Assembly: GCA_017619255.1 (NCBI GenBank)
Contig: JAFZSS010000133.1
Location: 1-6,996, forward strand
DNA from: Muribaculaceae bacterium
GTDB taxonomy: Bacteria > Bacteroidota > Bacteroidia > Bacteroidales > Muribaculaceae
Direction of reading: 5' to 3'
DNA: 6,996 nt
In this document: positions 1 through 4,782 of the stretch, piece after piece
How positions within the stretch are numbered: the first letter of the stretch is position 1
Layout: each line of letters opens with the position of its first letter
Made by a program: the position numbers and the translations under genes
The notes under the pieces: model-generated
What the model saw: only the letters and a program-made list of their open reading frames with translations
The model's database searches: none
What the model was told of the DNA's origin: nothing

Positions 1-170
1 GTGTCGACATAGAAGGTGTTCAACTCCTTGTAGAGGGTGTTGAAGATGTCCAGGCTGCGTGCCACGGCGGCGTCATCGTTGACTTTCTTGTCACCGTCGG
101 CAAGTGCTGCCGGAGCGGCGAGGGCTGCCACGAGGAGAGCCCAGGCTATGTATTTGAGCGTCTTTTTCAT
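1..170 (-). CDS. S41 family C-terminal processing peptidase, N-terminal fragment (cut by window edge)
   Basis: This is the first 56 codons of a gene that continues beyond the left edge. The translation opens with a typical signal peptide: MKKTLKYIAW, then a hydrophobic stretch rich in Ala, Leu and Val, ending in A-L-A before Asp-Gly, so cleavage is expected near residue 24. The mature start, with a run like ARSLDIFNTLYKELNTFYVD, resembles what I remember of the N-terminus of Bacteroidales S41 (CtpA/Prc-like) peptidases. These are exported serine proteases that trim the C-termini of envelope proteins. The PDZ and catalytic Ser/Lys regions lie outside the window, so the assignment rests only on the N-terminal similarity. 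The ATG at 168-170 is chosen because it begins the signal peptide directly. The gene is divergent from the tRNA unit. An exported protein is near certain; the family is likely. Confidence 0.72.
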   Translation of the reverse strand, partial: MKKTLKYIAWALLVAALAAPAALADGDKKVNDDAAVARSLDIFNTLYKELNTFYVD

Positions 171-193
171 TATAAGCAATGTATATTTGGGTG

Positions 194-201
194 CGAAAAT
201 A
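194..201 (-). promoter_or_regulatory. Weak candidate -7 element for the S41 peptidase gene
   Basis: Read on the minus strand this is TATTTTCG, one mismatch from the Bacteroidota -7 consensus TAnnTTTG, and it lies 23 nt upstream of the start codon. No TTG is present at the expected 19-20 nt further upstream. It is the best candidate between 171 and 357 for the leftward gene, but it is only a partial match. Confidence 0.3.
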
Positions 202-284
202 CTACTATTCCCTGATATAGCGCCGAAATAGAGGCCTAAAAAACCTTTATGAAACGAAAATTTTCAAGTTTTTTCATTTTTTTC

Positions 285-315
285 TTGTCCAGTTCAATTA
301 TAGGCACTATCTTTG
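285..315 (+). promoter_or_regulatory. Promoter of the tandem tRNA-Asn unit
   Basis: A -33-like TTG at 285-287 is followed after 20 nt by TATCTTTG at 308-315, an exact match to the Bacteroidota TAnnTTTG -7 element. It points at the first tRNA, which starts 42 nt after the element. The leader 316-357 contains a small inverted repeat, CGGCA (328-332) and TGCCG (338-342), around a 5-nt loop. The spacing and orientation make this the likely start of a tRNA-Asn precursor transcript. Confidence 0.72.
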
Positions 316-357
316 CACCGCATTTTTCGGCAGGTATTGCCGCAAGGATGCTGAAAA

Positions 358-431
358 GCTTCTTTAGCTCAGTTGGTTAGAGCATCTGACTGTTAATCAG
401 GGGGTCCTTGGTTCAAGTCCAAGAAGAAGCG
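358..431 (+). tRNA. tRNA-Asn(GTT), copy 1
   Basis: The full cloverleaf can be drawn by hand. The acceptor stem is GCTTCTT (358-364) with AAGAAGC (424-430), and the discriminator is G431. The anticodon stem is TCTGA (385-389) with TCAGG (397-401), and the loop CTGTTAA carries anticodon GTT at 392-394, which reads Asn codons AAC and AAU. The T arm has CTTGG, the TTCAAGT loop and CCAAG. No CCA is encoded after the discriminator (the next bases are CGAC), so CCA must be added after transcription. It is identical over 74 nt to the copy starting 108 nt downstream. Confidence 0.97.
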
Positions 432-465
432 CGACATAATAGATAGATATTTAAGAGAGAGGATT

Positions 466-539
466 GCTTCTTTAGCTCAGTTGGTTAGAGCATCTGACTG
501 TTAATCAGGGGGTCCTTGGTTCAAGTCCAAGAAGAAGCG
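466..539 (+). tRNA. tRNA-Asn(GTT), copy 2
   Basis: This is an exact 74-nt duplicate of the upstream tRNA-Asn, with anticodon GTT at 500-502, the same acceptor stem and discriminator G539. CCA is not encoded. The 34-nt spacer 432-465 is A/G-rich and shows no promoter, so both copies are probably cut from one precursor. The terminator hairpin begins at position 540, directly after the discriminator base. Confidence 0.97.
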
Positions 540-579
540 CCAAAAACGAGACTGCGTGAGCAGCCTCGTTTTTGGTTTT
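540..579 (+). terminator. Rho-independent terminator of the tRNA unit, possibly bidirectional
   Basis: A perfect 11-bp stem pairs CCAAAAACGAG (540-550) with CTCGTTTTTGG (565-575). After one A-C mismatch it continues as CTGC (552-555) with GCAG (560-563), closed by a GTGA loop. TTTT follows at 576-579. The outer stem has five A-T pairs, so the hairpin also presents a T-run when read on the minus strand. There it could help stop transcripts arriving from the psd-pssA-DUF4834 operon, which ends at 636, though no T tract follows the stem in that direction. Confidence 0.85.
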
Positions 580-635
580 AATTGAGCCGTGATGAGGGAA
601 TGGGTGGCCCTCTGCCTTGTGTGGGCCTTCAACCC

Positions 636-968
636 CTAACTTTCCCTGATTTCCTCGTACTCGGCGTCGGTAACTTGTTCCTCGATGATGGTGCGGGTGT
701 CGCCTGTCGAAGTTGTTTCCTCGATGATGGTGCCGCTTACTTCCTCGAAGTCGGCATATTCACCCTCGTCGCTGGTGTATTTCTTGCGCTCACCGGTCTC
801 GGTGTATTCATCGTCCTCGTCACGGCTGGAGCGGTCATGCTGCTGGCGTCCGCGGAATGACTCATTGACACGGCGGCGCAGGTTCTGCATGTAGAGCCAC
901 CCCCGTATCAGAGGTATTCCCACCATCAGGAACAGGATGAGCAATATGAATAACAGGAAGCTTCCCAT
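636..968 (-). CDS. DUF4834-like small membrane-anchored protein
   Basis: The 110-residue protein has one N-terminal hydrophobic segment (about residues 3-20), then a basic patch (RRRVNESFRGR, about 31-41) and a strongly acidic tail with many Glu, Asp, Thr and Tyr. This is the architecture I associate with the Bacteroidota family DUF4834, whose function is unknown. By the positive-inside rule the charged tail would face the cytoplasm. The tail carries two TIIEE motifs (residues 80-84 and 93-97), encoded by a 17-bp direct repeat. The start codon directly abuts the pssA stop (TAA then ATG, no gap), so translation is probably coupled to pssA. Its position as last gene of a phosphatidylethanolamine operon hints at a membrane-related role, but that is inference. 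The gene itself is very likely real; the family name comes from memory of layout and neighbours. Confidence 0.8.
   Translation of the reverse strand: MGSFLLFILLILFLMVGIPLIRGWLYMQNLRRRVNESFRGRQQHDRSSRDEDDEYTETGERKKYTSDEGEYADFEEVSGTIIEETTSTGDTRTIIEEQVTDAEYEEIRES
678..733. repeat. 17-bp direct repeat inside the DUF4834-like gene
   Basis: TTCCTCGATGATGGTGC occurs at 678-694 and again at 717-733. The offset is 39 bp, exactly 13 codons, so the repeat is in frame and gives the two TIIEE motifs in the acidic tail. It looks like a local tandem duplication that diverged between the copies. Confidence 0.8.
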
Positions 969-1670
969 TTATTTCTCTCGTTTGATGATTGACAGCAGCA
1001 CATAGAGGGCGATGGCGGCAGCCAGGCCAGGCAATCCCATGAACACGACGAACGCCACTGTGGCGATAATCTGCAAATACTGTGCCCAATTCTCCTTGAG
1101 CGATGTCAGGTTGTGCATCTTCAACGAGAACATGCGCAGCCGGCACACCATCAGCAGCGACAATGCCACGATGAGCACGATGACCAGCCACAGGGGAACA
1201 GGGTGCATTGCATACCATGCCGTGAAGCCGATCCAGAAGATGGCGTTAGCGGGGATGGGCAGGCCCGTGAAGACAGTACCCTGGGTGGGGTCGACATTGT
1301 AGCGGGCAAGCCTGAGCGCGCCGAACACGGGCAGCAGCAGTGCCGCCAGCGCCCAGTGGCCAGCGCCCTGACCTAACATGATGTTATAGAGCACCATGGC
1401 GGGAGCGATGCCGAAGCTGACCAGGTCGGCCAGCGAGTCCAGCTCTGCGCCGATGTTGCTCACGGCATGAAGCGCGCGTGCCACCAATCCGTCGCAGAAA
1501 TCAGCTACAGCGGCCAACGCGATGAAGATAAACGCCAATTCATAGCCCTTGAGTGAGGTGCCACACATCGCGTCATAGCAGTGAAAAGCCGCGATACAAG
1601 CCAGGCAGCCGAACAGCAGGTTCAGCGAGGTGATGGCATTGGGTATGTTGTTACGGATTGCTTTCATCAT
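969..1670 (-). CDS. pssA: CDP-diacylglycerol--serine O-phosphatidyltransferase
   Basis: This inner-membrane enzyme condenses CDP-diacylglycerol with L-serine to give phosphatidylserine and CMP. The CDP-alcohol phosphatidyltransferase signature D-x2-DG-x2-AR-x8-G-x3-D-x3-D is complete: D57, D60, G61, A64, R65, G74, D78 and D82 of the 233-residue product. These Asp residues bind the divalent metal and the CDP group. Several hydrophobic segments surround the motif and continue to the C-terminus, fitting a polytopic membrane protein. The length is normal for the short, Bacillus-type PssA rather than the longer enterobacterial enzyme. The next upstream gene is psd, whose product consumes phosphatidylserine, with a 28-nt gap. 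The stop codon touches the start of the DUF4834-like gene. A second ATG follows the first directly, so the start could be 1667 instead. Confidence 0.95.
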   Translation of the reverse strand: MMKAIRNNIPNAITSLNLLFGCLACIAAFHCYDAMCGTSLKGYELAFIFIALAAVADFCDGLVARALHAVSNIGAELDSLADLVSFGIAPAMVLYNIMLGQGAGHWALAALLLPVFGALRLARYNVDPTQGTVFTGLPIPANAIFWIGFTAWYAMHPVPLWLVIVLIVALSLLMVCRLRMFSLKMHNLTSLKENWAQYLQIIATVAFVVFMGLPGLAAAIALYVLLSIIKREK

Positions 1671-1698
1671 GATTTCTTACTTTTTTAGTTACCAAATT

Positions 1699-2379
1699 TT
1701 AAGGCCTATTTTTCAGTCGTGCCACCAGCGTTTCTCCGCCCCAGGTGTGGTCGCCTAGTTTGACCTTGATTTCGGTGTCGAGAGGCAGGAAGATGTCCAC
1801 TCGTGAGCCGAACTTGATGAACCCGATGAAGTCCTTGATGTCCACATCCTCGTCTTGCTCCACATAGGTCACAATGCGCCGCGCTACCGCGCCCGCAATC
1901 TGTCGCACGAGGATATCCTCGCCCGTGGCAGTGCGGATGACGATCGACGAGCGTTCATTATCGCTGCTGGATTTGGGCAGGTTGGCGGCAAGGAATCTGC
2001 CGGAATGGTGCTTGACATAGGTCACCTTGCCCTTGACGGGAACCCAGTTGGCGTGGACATTGAAGATGGTCATGAACACCGACAACTGGATGCAGTTGCG
2101 GTGCAGGTACTCATCCTCATAGACCTCCTCGAGTGCGACTACTGTGCCGTCAACACTCGAGAGGACCGCTGTGCCGTCACTGTTGTCGCCCTTGAAACGG
2201 CGTCGTGGCAGCCTGAAGAAGTTGAGCACCAGCAGGAACAGGATAGCCATCAGCACGATCAGGCACCAGGCTACCGGCTTGTAGTCAAAGAACCTGTAAG
2301 CCATAGCGCCTGTCGCTACCATAATCAAGAACAGTATCAACAGGATGTTCTCGCCCTCATGATGGATTTTAACTTTCAT
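1699..2379 (-). CDS. psd: Phosphatidylserine decarboxylase proenzyme (short type)
   Basis: This pyruvoyl-dependent membrane enzyme decarboxylates phosphatidylserine to phosphatidylethanolamine. The 226-residue product has two N-terminal hydrophobic segments (about residues 11-29 and 35-54). A degenerate S-x-A-D-G-type motif follows as SSVDG (74-78, D77), then the conserved FNVHANWVPVKG (106-117, H109), and near the end the self-cleavage motif KFGSRVD (189-195). Cleavage between G191 and S192 should turn Ser192 into the pyruvoyl group and leave a roughly 35-residue alpha chain. D77, H109 and S192 fit the Asp/His/Ser set needed for autoprocessing. The size matches the short Psd subfamily rather than the larger E. 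coli type. It is the first gene of the operon with pssA and the DUF4834-like gene. No Shine-Dalgarno is seen before the ATG, as is usual in Bacteroidota. Confidence 0.94.
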   Translation of the reverse strand: MKVKIHHEGENILLILFLIMVATGAMAYRFFDYKPVAWCLIVLMAILFLLVLNFFRLPRRRFKGDNSDGTAVLSSVDGTVVALEEVYEDEYLHRNCIQLSVFMTIFNVHANWVPVKGKVTYVKHHSGRFLAANLPKSSSDNERSSIVIRTATGEDILVRQIAGAVARRIVTYVEQDEDVDIKDFIGFIKFGSRVDIFLPLDTEIKVKLGDHTWGGETLVARLKNRP

Positions 2380-2403
2380 CTCGCGGATAAATCATTTAAC
2401 CTG

Positions 2404-2411
2404 CAAAGATA
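2404..2411 (-). promoter_or_regulatory. -7 promoter element of the psd-pssA-DUF4834 operon
   Basis: On the minus strand this reads TATCTTTG, an exact TAnnTTTG match, followed by CAGG. It lies 24 nt upstream of the psd start codon, so the leader would be short. The nearest upstream TTG (complement of 2438-2440) is 26 nt away, longer than the usual 19-20, so the -33 element is weak or absent. Confidence 0.6.
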
Positions 2412-2423
2412 CTAATATTTTTT

Positions 2424-2452
2424 CGGTTTTCAGTTTTCAATTTTCAGTTTTC
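2424..2452. repeat. Four tandem 7-bp repeats, CRRTTTT
   Basis: CGGTTTT, CAGTTTT, CAATTTT and CAGTTTT lie head to tail at 2424-2451 in the divergent intergenic region, just upstream of the psd -7 element. A related CATTTTCAATTTTCAAC stretch sits directly before the vWA start codon (2602-2618). Short T-rich runs of this kind are common upstream of Bacteroidota genes; here they form a regular heptad array. Confidence 0.75.
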
Positions 2453-2547
2453 TTGGAAAAAGGGCTTTTCTGGCAATGACAGAGTCTCGCGATGGTGAAA
2501 AGAAAACTGCAAGGTTGCAGGAAATCGGGGCATGGAAAAATCGCGTG

Positions 2548-2555
2548 TATCTTTG
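2548..2555 (+). promoter_or_regulatory. -7 promoter element of the vWA gene
   Basis: TATCTTTG, followed by CATCG, exactly matches TAnnTTTG and lies 63 nt upstream of the vWA start. The nearest upstream TTG (2515-2517) is 30 nt away, too far for a standard -33 element. The rest of the divergent region 2380-2618 shows no small gene or RNA that I can recognise. Confidence 0.55.
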
Positions 2556-2618
2556 CATCGTCAACTTCAATGACACCGTTTTTAAAGTTTCATATTTTAC
2601 TCATTTTCAATTTTCAAC

Positions 2619-3293
2619 ATGATGAAGACCCCTGTTACTGTTTACAATGTGATTATCCTTGACAAGAGCGGCTCTATGTCAAGCATTGCACGCCAGGCCA
2701 TCGACGGCGTGAACGAGACCATCGGTTCCATCCGTAGTGCCCAGGAAAAGAATCCCGACCAGACACACAAAGTAACGCTTGTTGCCTTCTGCGGCTGCGA
2801 GCAGCGCCTTATCTATGACAATGCGCCCGTTGCCGAGGTACAGACCCTCACCGACAAGGACTACCGTCCCTGTTGCATGACTCCGCTGTATGACGCTATC
2901 GGCACGACCATCAGCCGCGTCCACGCCCTCAAAAGCCAGGACGCCGACTCGCTGGCACTGGTAACCATCATCACCGACGGCTATGAGAATGCCTCTCACG
3001 AGTTCTCCCTCAGTGCCATTAAGTCCCTCATCGAGAGCTACAAAGAGCAGGGTTGGCAGTTCACCTACATCGGTGCCGACCATGATGTGGAACAGGTGGC
3101 TTACTCGCTCAACATCAACCACCACCTGCAATTCGAAAAGTCAGAAGCCGGCACCAAGGCCATGTTTGCCAAAGCCAATCGGGCGCAAGGCAGATGGATG
3201 TCAAAGATGTCATCCATCATGGCAAAGCCTTGTAGCCTTGAGGAACGCAGTGAGCGCATCAAGGAGGCCAATAATGAGGATTTTTTTGATTGA
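2619..3293 (+). CDS. Stand-alone von Willebrand factor A (vWA) domain protein
   Basis: The 224-residue protein is almost entirely one vWA domain. The metal-ion-dependent adhesion site is intact: D15-K-S17-G-S19 after a hydrophobic strand (VYNVIIL), T88 in CCMTPLYDA, and D120 in ITDGYENAS. The domain should therefore bind Mg2+ or Mn2+ and hold an acidic group of a partner protein. There is no signal peptide and no membrane segment, so it is expected in the cytoplasm. The C-terminal part (about 170-224) is charged, with a predicted helical SLEERSERIKEANNEDFFD end. Four cysteines lie close to the metal site in sequence: C58 and C60 (FCGC), and C85 and C86 just before T88. The partner is unknown; the best candidate is the product of the next gene, 124 nt downstream on the same strand. 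MoxR ATPases, TerY-type kinases and phosphatases, common companions of vWA proteins, are absent here. The fold is certain, the role unknown. Confidence 0.9.
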   Translation: MMKTPVTVYNVIILDKSGSMSSIARQAIDGVNETIGSIRSAQEKNPDQTHKVTLVAFCGCEQRLIYDNAPVAEVQTLTDKDYRPCCMTPLYDAIGTTISRVHALKSQDADSLALVTIITDGYENASHEFSLSAIKSLIESYKEQGWQFTYIGADHDVEQVAYSLNINHHLQFEKSEAGTKAMFAKANRAQGRWMSKMSSIMAKPCSLEERSERIKEANNEDFFD

Positions 3294-3417
3294 CGCATTT
3301 ACCCCAAGAATCTGTCAACGGACCATACTATGAAGAGGCGGTCCATTGGCATGATTTTTGCAGTCAAAAAGTATTATCCTTCAATTATTTTCTCACCCGA
3401 AAAATCCGCTTCTTGAT
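3294..3417 (+). other. Short intergenic gap with no convincing promoter or terminator
   Basis: The 124 nt between the vWA gene and the next gene hold a weak inverted repeat, GGACC (3320-3324) and GGTCC (3340-3344), with no T tract directly after it. GATTTTTG at 3353-3360, followed by CAG, is one mismatch from TAnnTTTG but has no TTG at the right distance. Co-transcription of the two genes is therefore plausible but not shown. Confidence 0.4.
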
Positions 3418-4710
3418 ATGGACAACCCTGAGCTTCAAGACTTGTTTCAACATCTCGATTATGGTCACATTTATGTCTACGGTAATCCCAAGCAGACGCA
3501 CAATCTGCGCTGGTTCGCCACAATGATAGAGCCCATGATTCGTCCGCTGTCACTGAAGTGGATCGAAACATGGGACATTGACCACACTGTCATTGTTGCC
3601 CGCCGCTTTAATGTGGGCAATTTGGGCAGATATGCTGTGGTGCAACTGCACCTTAACAAGTACGGCCGCAGCGACAGTTATTCACTGTTGGCTGCCGTGC
3701 ACGCCTTTAGCGACTGTCTGTCCGATGTGATGGATGACAGCCGGGGCGATGTCATTATCAACGAGGACGACTTTGGCGACCGCAATGAGCCGCCTCGTGG
3801 CAAGTGGGGCTCATCCACTGCATCGACACCGTTCAATGAAATTTTGCAAGAGCGTAAAAGTCTTTCATGCCCTCAAGACCATACGCGTGTCGAGCCGTCC
3901 CGTCGTCATGTTGAGCGATTTGAGTTTAAGGTAAAAAAGGAGAAGCAGTCACGGAGGAAGCAGATTTCCGATGAGGATGTCCCCAAGTCATTGCCGCGGT
4001 GGATTCAGGACGACGAAATTGATGCAACGGTAGGCGTCGCAGGTGATTCAGAAGAAATCATCTCGCAAGGGCGCTATTACGATGAGGACACTTGTGCCGA
4101 GGCCTCTGTTGTGCAGGATCTTGAGGTTGAGGAAGTCCTGGAATCCAGACGCATTGAGTCGGAATATGAGCGTGATGTGAATGACCTCAGGATGCGCATT
4201 GTCGCATTCATCGCCAAGTATCATCAAGACCCTCAGCAGATGATGTCAACCTTGCTCGAGGGCAAGGTGCTGATAGGACAGAATCCGGGCCACCTGCTGG
4301 TGAACGGTGACATGAAAATCGTGCTACCCGACTATGATGAGATGGAGATCAAGATGTCGGCCATGTGCCGTACACTCTACATTCTGTTCATGAAGAAGCG
4401 TGTGCTAGGGCAGGGCGGCTTTGAGTTGAGGGATATTGACAAGTATCGCGATGAGTTGGTGGACATCTATTGTTTGGTAAAGCCTGGCGCCAACGAGGAA
4501 CGCGTGCGTAGCACCGTGGACAACCTGTGTGACCCCTGGAGCAATTCGCTCAACGAGACCATCTCAAGGGCCAACGGCTTTATCAAGAAGTGTATTGTTG
4601 ACAAGCAATTGTGTCAGCAGTATCTCATCTCGGGCACGAGGGGCGGTGAGTATTCCATTGCCCTTGACCCAGGGCTGATGCAACTGCCGCGAGCCGTAAC
4701 CGAGGCATGA
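3418..4710 (+). CDS. Uncharacterised 430-residue Bacteroidota-type protein
   Basis: I cannot name a function. Three regions are visible: an N-terminal segment (about 1-105) with mixed hydrophobic and polar residues and several Trp and Tyr; a long, highly charged and probably disordered middle (about 105-250), basic near 160-181 (VERFEFKVKKEKQSRRK) and acidic near 183-250; and a C-terminal domain (about 297-425). That last domain contains MSAMCRTLYILFMKKRVLG, a DIDKYRDELVDIY helix, DPWSNSLNETISRANGFIKK and GTRGGEYSIAL. This pattern matches, from memory, a recurring domain of unknown function in Bacteroidota proteins, built mostly of helices and ending in a strand pair; a winged-helix-like fold is conceivable but unproven. 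There is no signal peptide or membrane segment. The ATG at 3418 is preferred; an in-frame TTG at 3358 would add 20 residues but is a poor start. The gene follows the vWA gene and is followed by a strong terminator. Confidence 0.8.
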   Translation: MDNPELQDLFQHLDYGHIYVYGNPKQTHNLRWFATMIEPMIRPLSLKWIETWDIDHTVIVARRFNVGNLGRYAVVQLHLNKYGRSDSYSLLAAVHAFSDCLSDVMDDSRGDVIINEDDFGDRNEPPRGKWGSSTASTPFNEILQERKSLSCPQDHTRVEPSRRHVERFEFKVKKEKQSRRKQISDEDVPKSLPRWIQDDEIDATVGVAGDSEEIISQGRYYDEDTCAEASVVQDLEVEEVLESRRIESEYERDVNDLRMRIVAFIAKYHQDPQQMMSTLLEGKVLIGQNPGHLLVNGDMKIVLPDYDEMEIKMSAMCRTLYILFMKKRVLGQGGFELRDIDKYRDELVDIYCLVKPGANEERVRSTVDNLCDPWSNSLNETISRANGFIKKCIVDKQLCQQYLISGTRGGEYSIALDPGLMQLPRAVTEA

Positions 4711-4727
4711 ACGAGGACCATCCGGAA

Positions 4728-4765
4728 AACAAGGCAGGGTGCTAAAAACAGCACCCTGCCTTGTT
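4728..4765. terminator. Bidirectional terminator between convergent genes
   Basis: The 16-nt arm at 4728-4743 is perfectly complementary to the arm at 4750-4765, around a 6-nt loop AAAAAC. The GC-rich core (GGCAGGGTGC) sits inside AACAA/TTGTT ends. On the plus strand TTGTTAATT closes the hairpin; on the minus strand it is followed by TTTTCC. It lies 17 nt after the stop of the 430-residue protein and 17 nt after the stop of the convergent fusion gene, so it can serve both. Confidence 0.88.
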
Positions 4766-4782
4766 AATTATCGTGTCAAGAG

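Noticed and set aside
358..539. Direct repeats that could suggest a CRISPR array or attachment-site duplication
   Set aside because: The repeats are two complete tRNA-Asn genes; there is no integrase gene nearby and there are only two units.
606..627. GGCCC/GGGCC inverted repeat just past the DUF4834-like stop as its terminator
   Set aside because: It is a 5-bp stem with a 12-nt loop and no T run on the minus strand; the hairpin at 540-575 is the better candidate.
582..894. Two overlapping plus-strand frames opposite the DUF4834-like gene
   Set aside because: Their repetitive sequence is just the complement of the acidic-tail codons; the minus-strand frame has a membrane segment, operon position and a coupled start.
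1855..2415. 186-residue open frame on the plus strand, antisense to psd
   Set aside because: It overlaps the clearly assigned psd gene, its composition is odd and no known motif is visible.
2679..3131. 150-residue minus-strand frame opposite the vWA gene
   Set aside because: It is fully covered by the vWA gene, whose MIDAS motif is complete in the plus frame; the antisense product shows no motif.
3320..3344. Inverted repeat GGACC/GGTCC as a terminator after the vWA gene
   Set aside because: The stem is only 5 bp with a 15-nt loop and has no T tract directly after it.
3358..3417. TTG start adding 20 residues to the 430-residue protein
   Set aside because: TTG starts are uncommon and the added residues show no clear domain character. 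The ATG at 3418 gives a sensible N-terminus, although this cannot be settled from the sequence alone.
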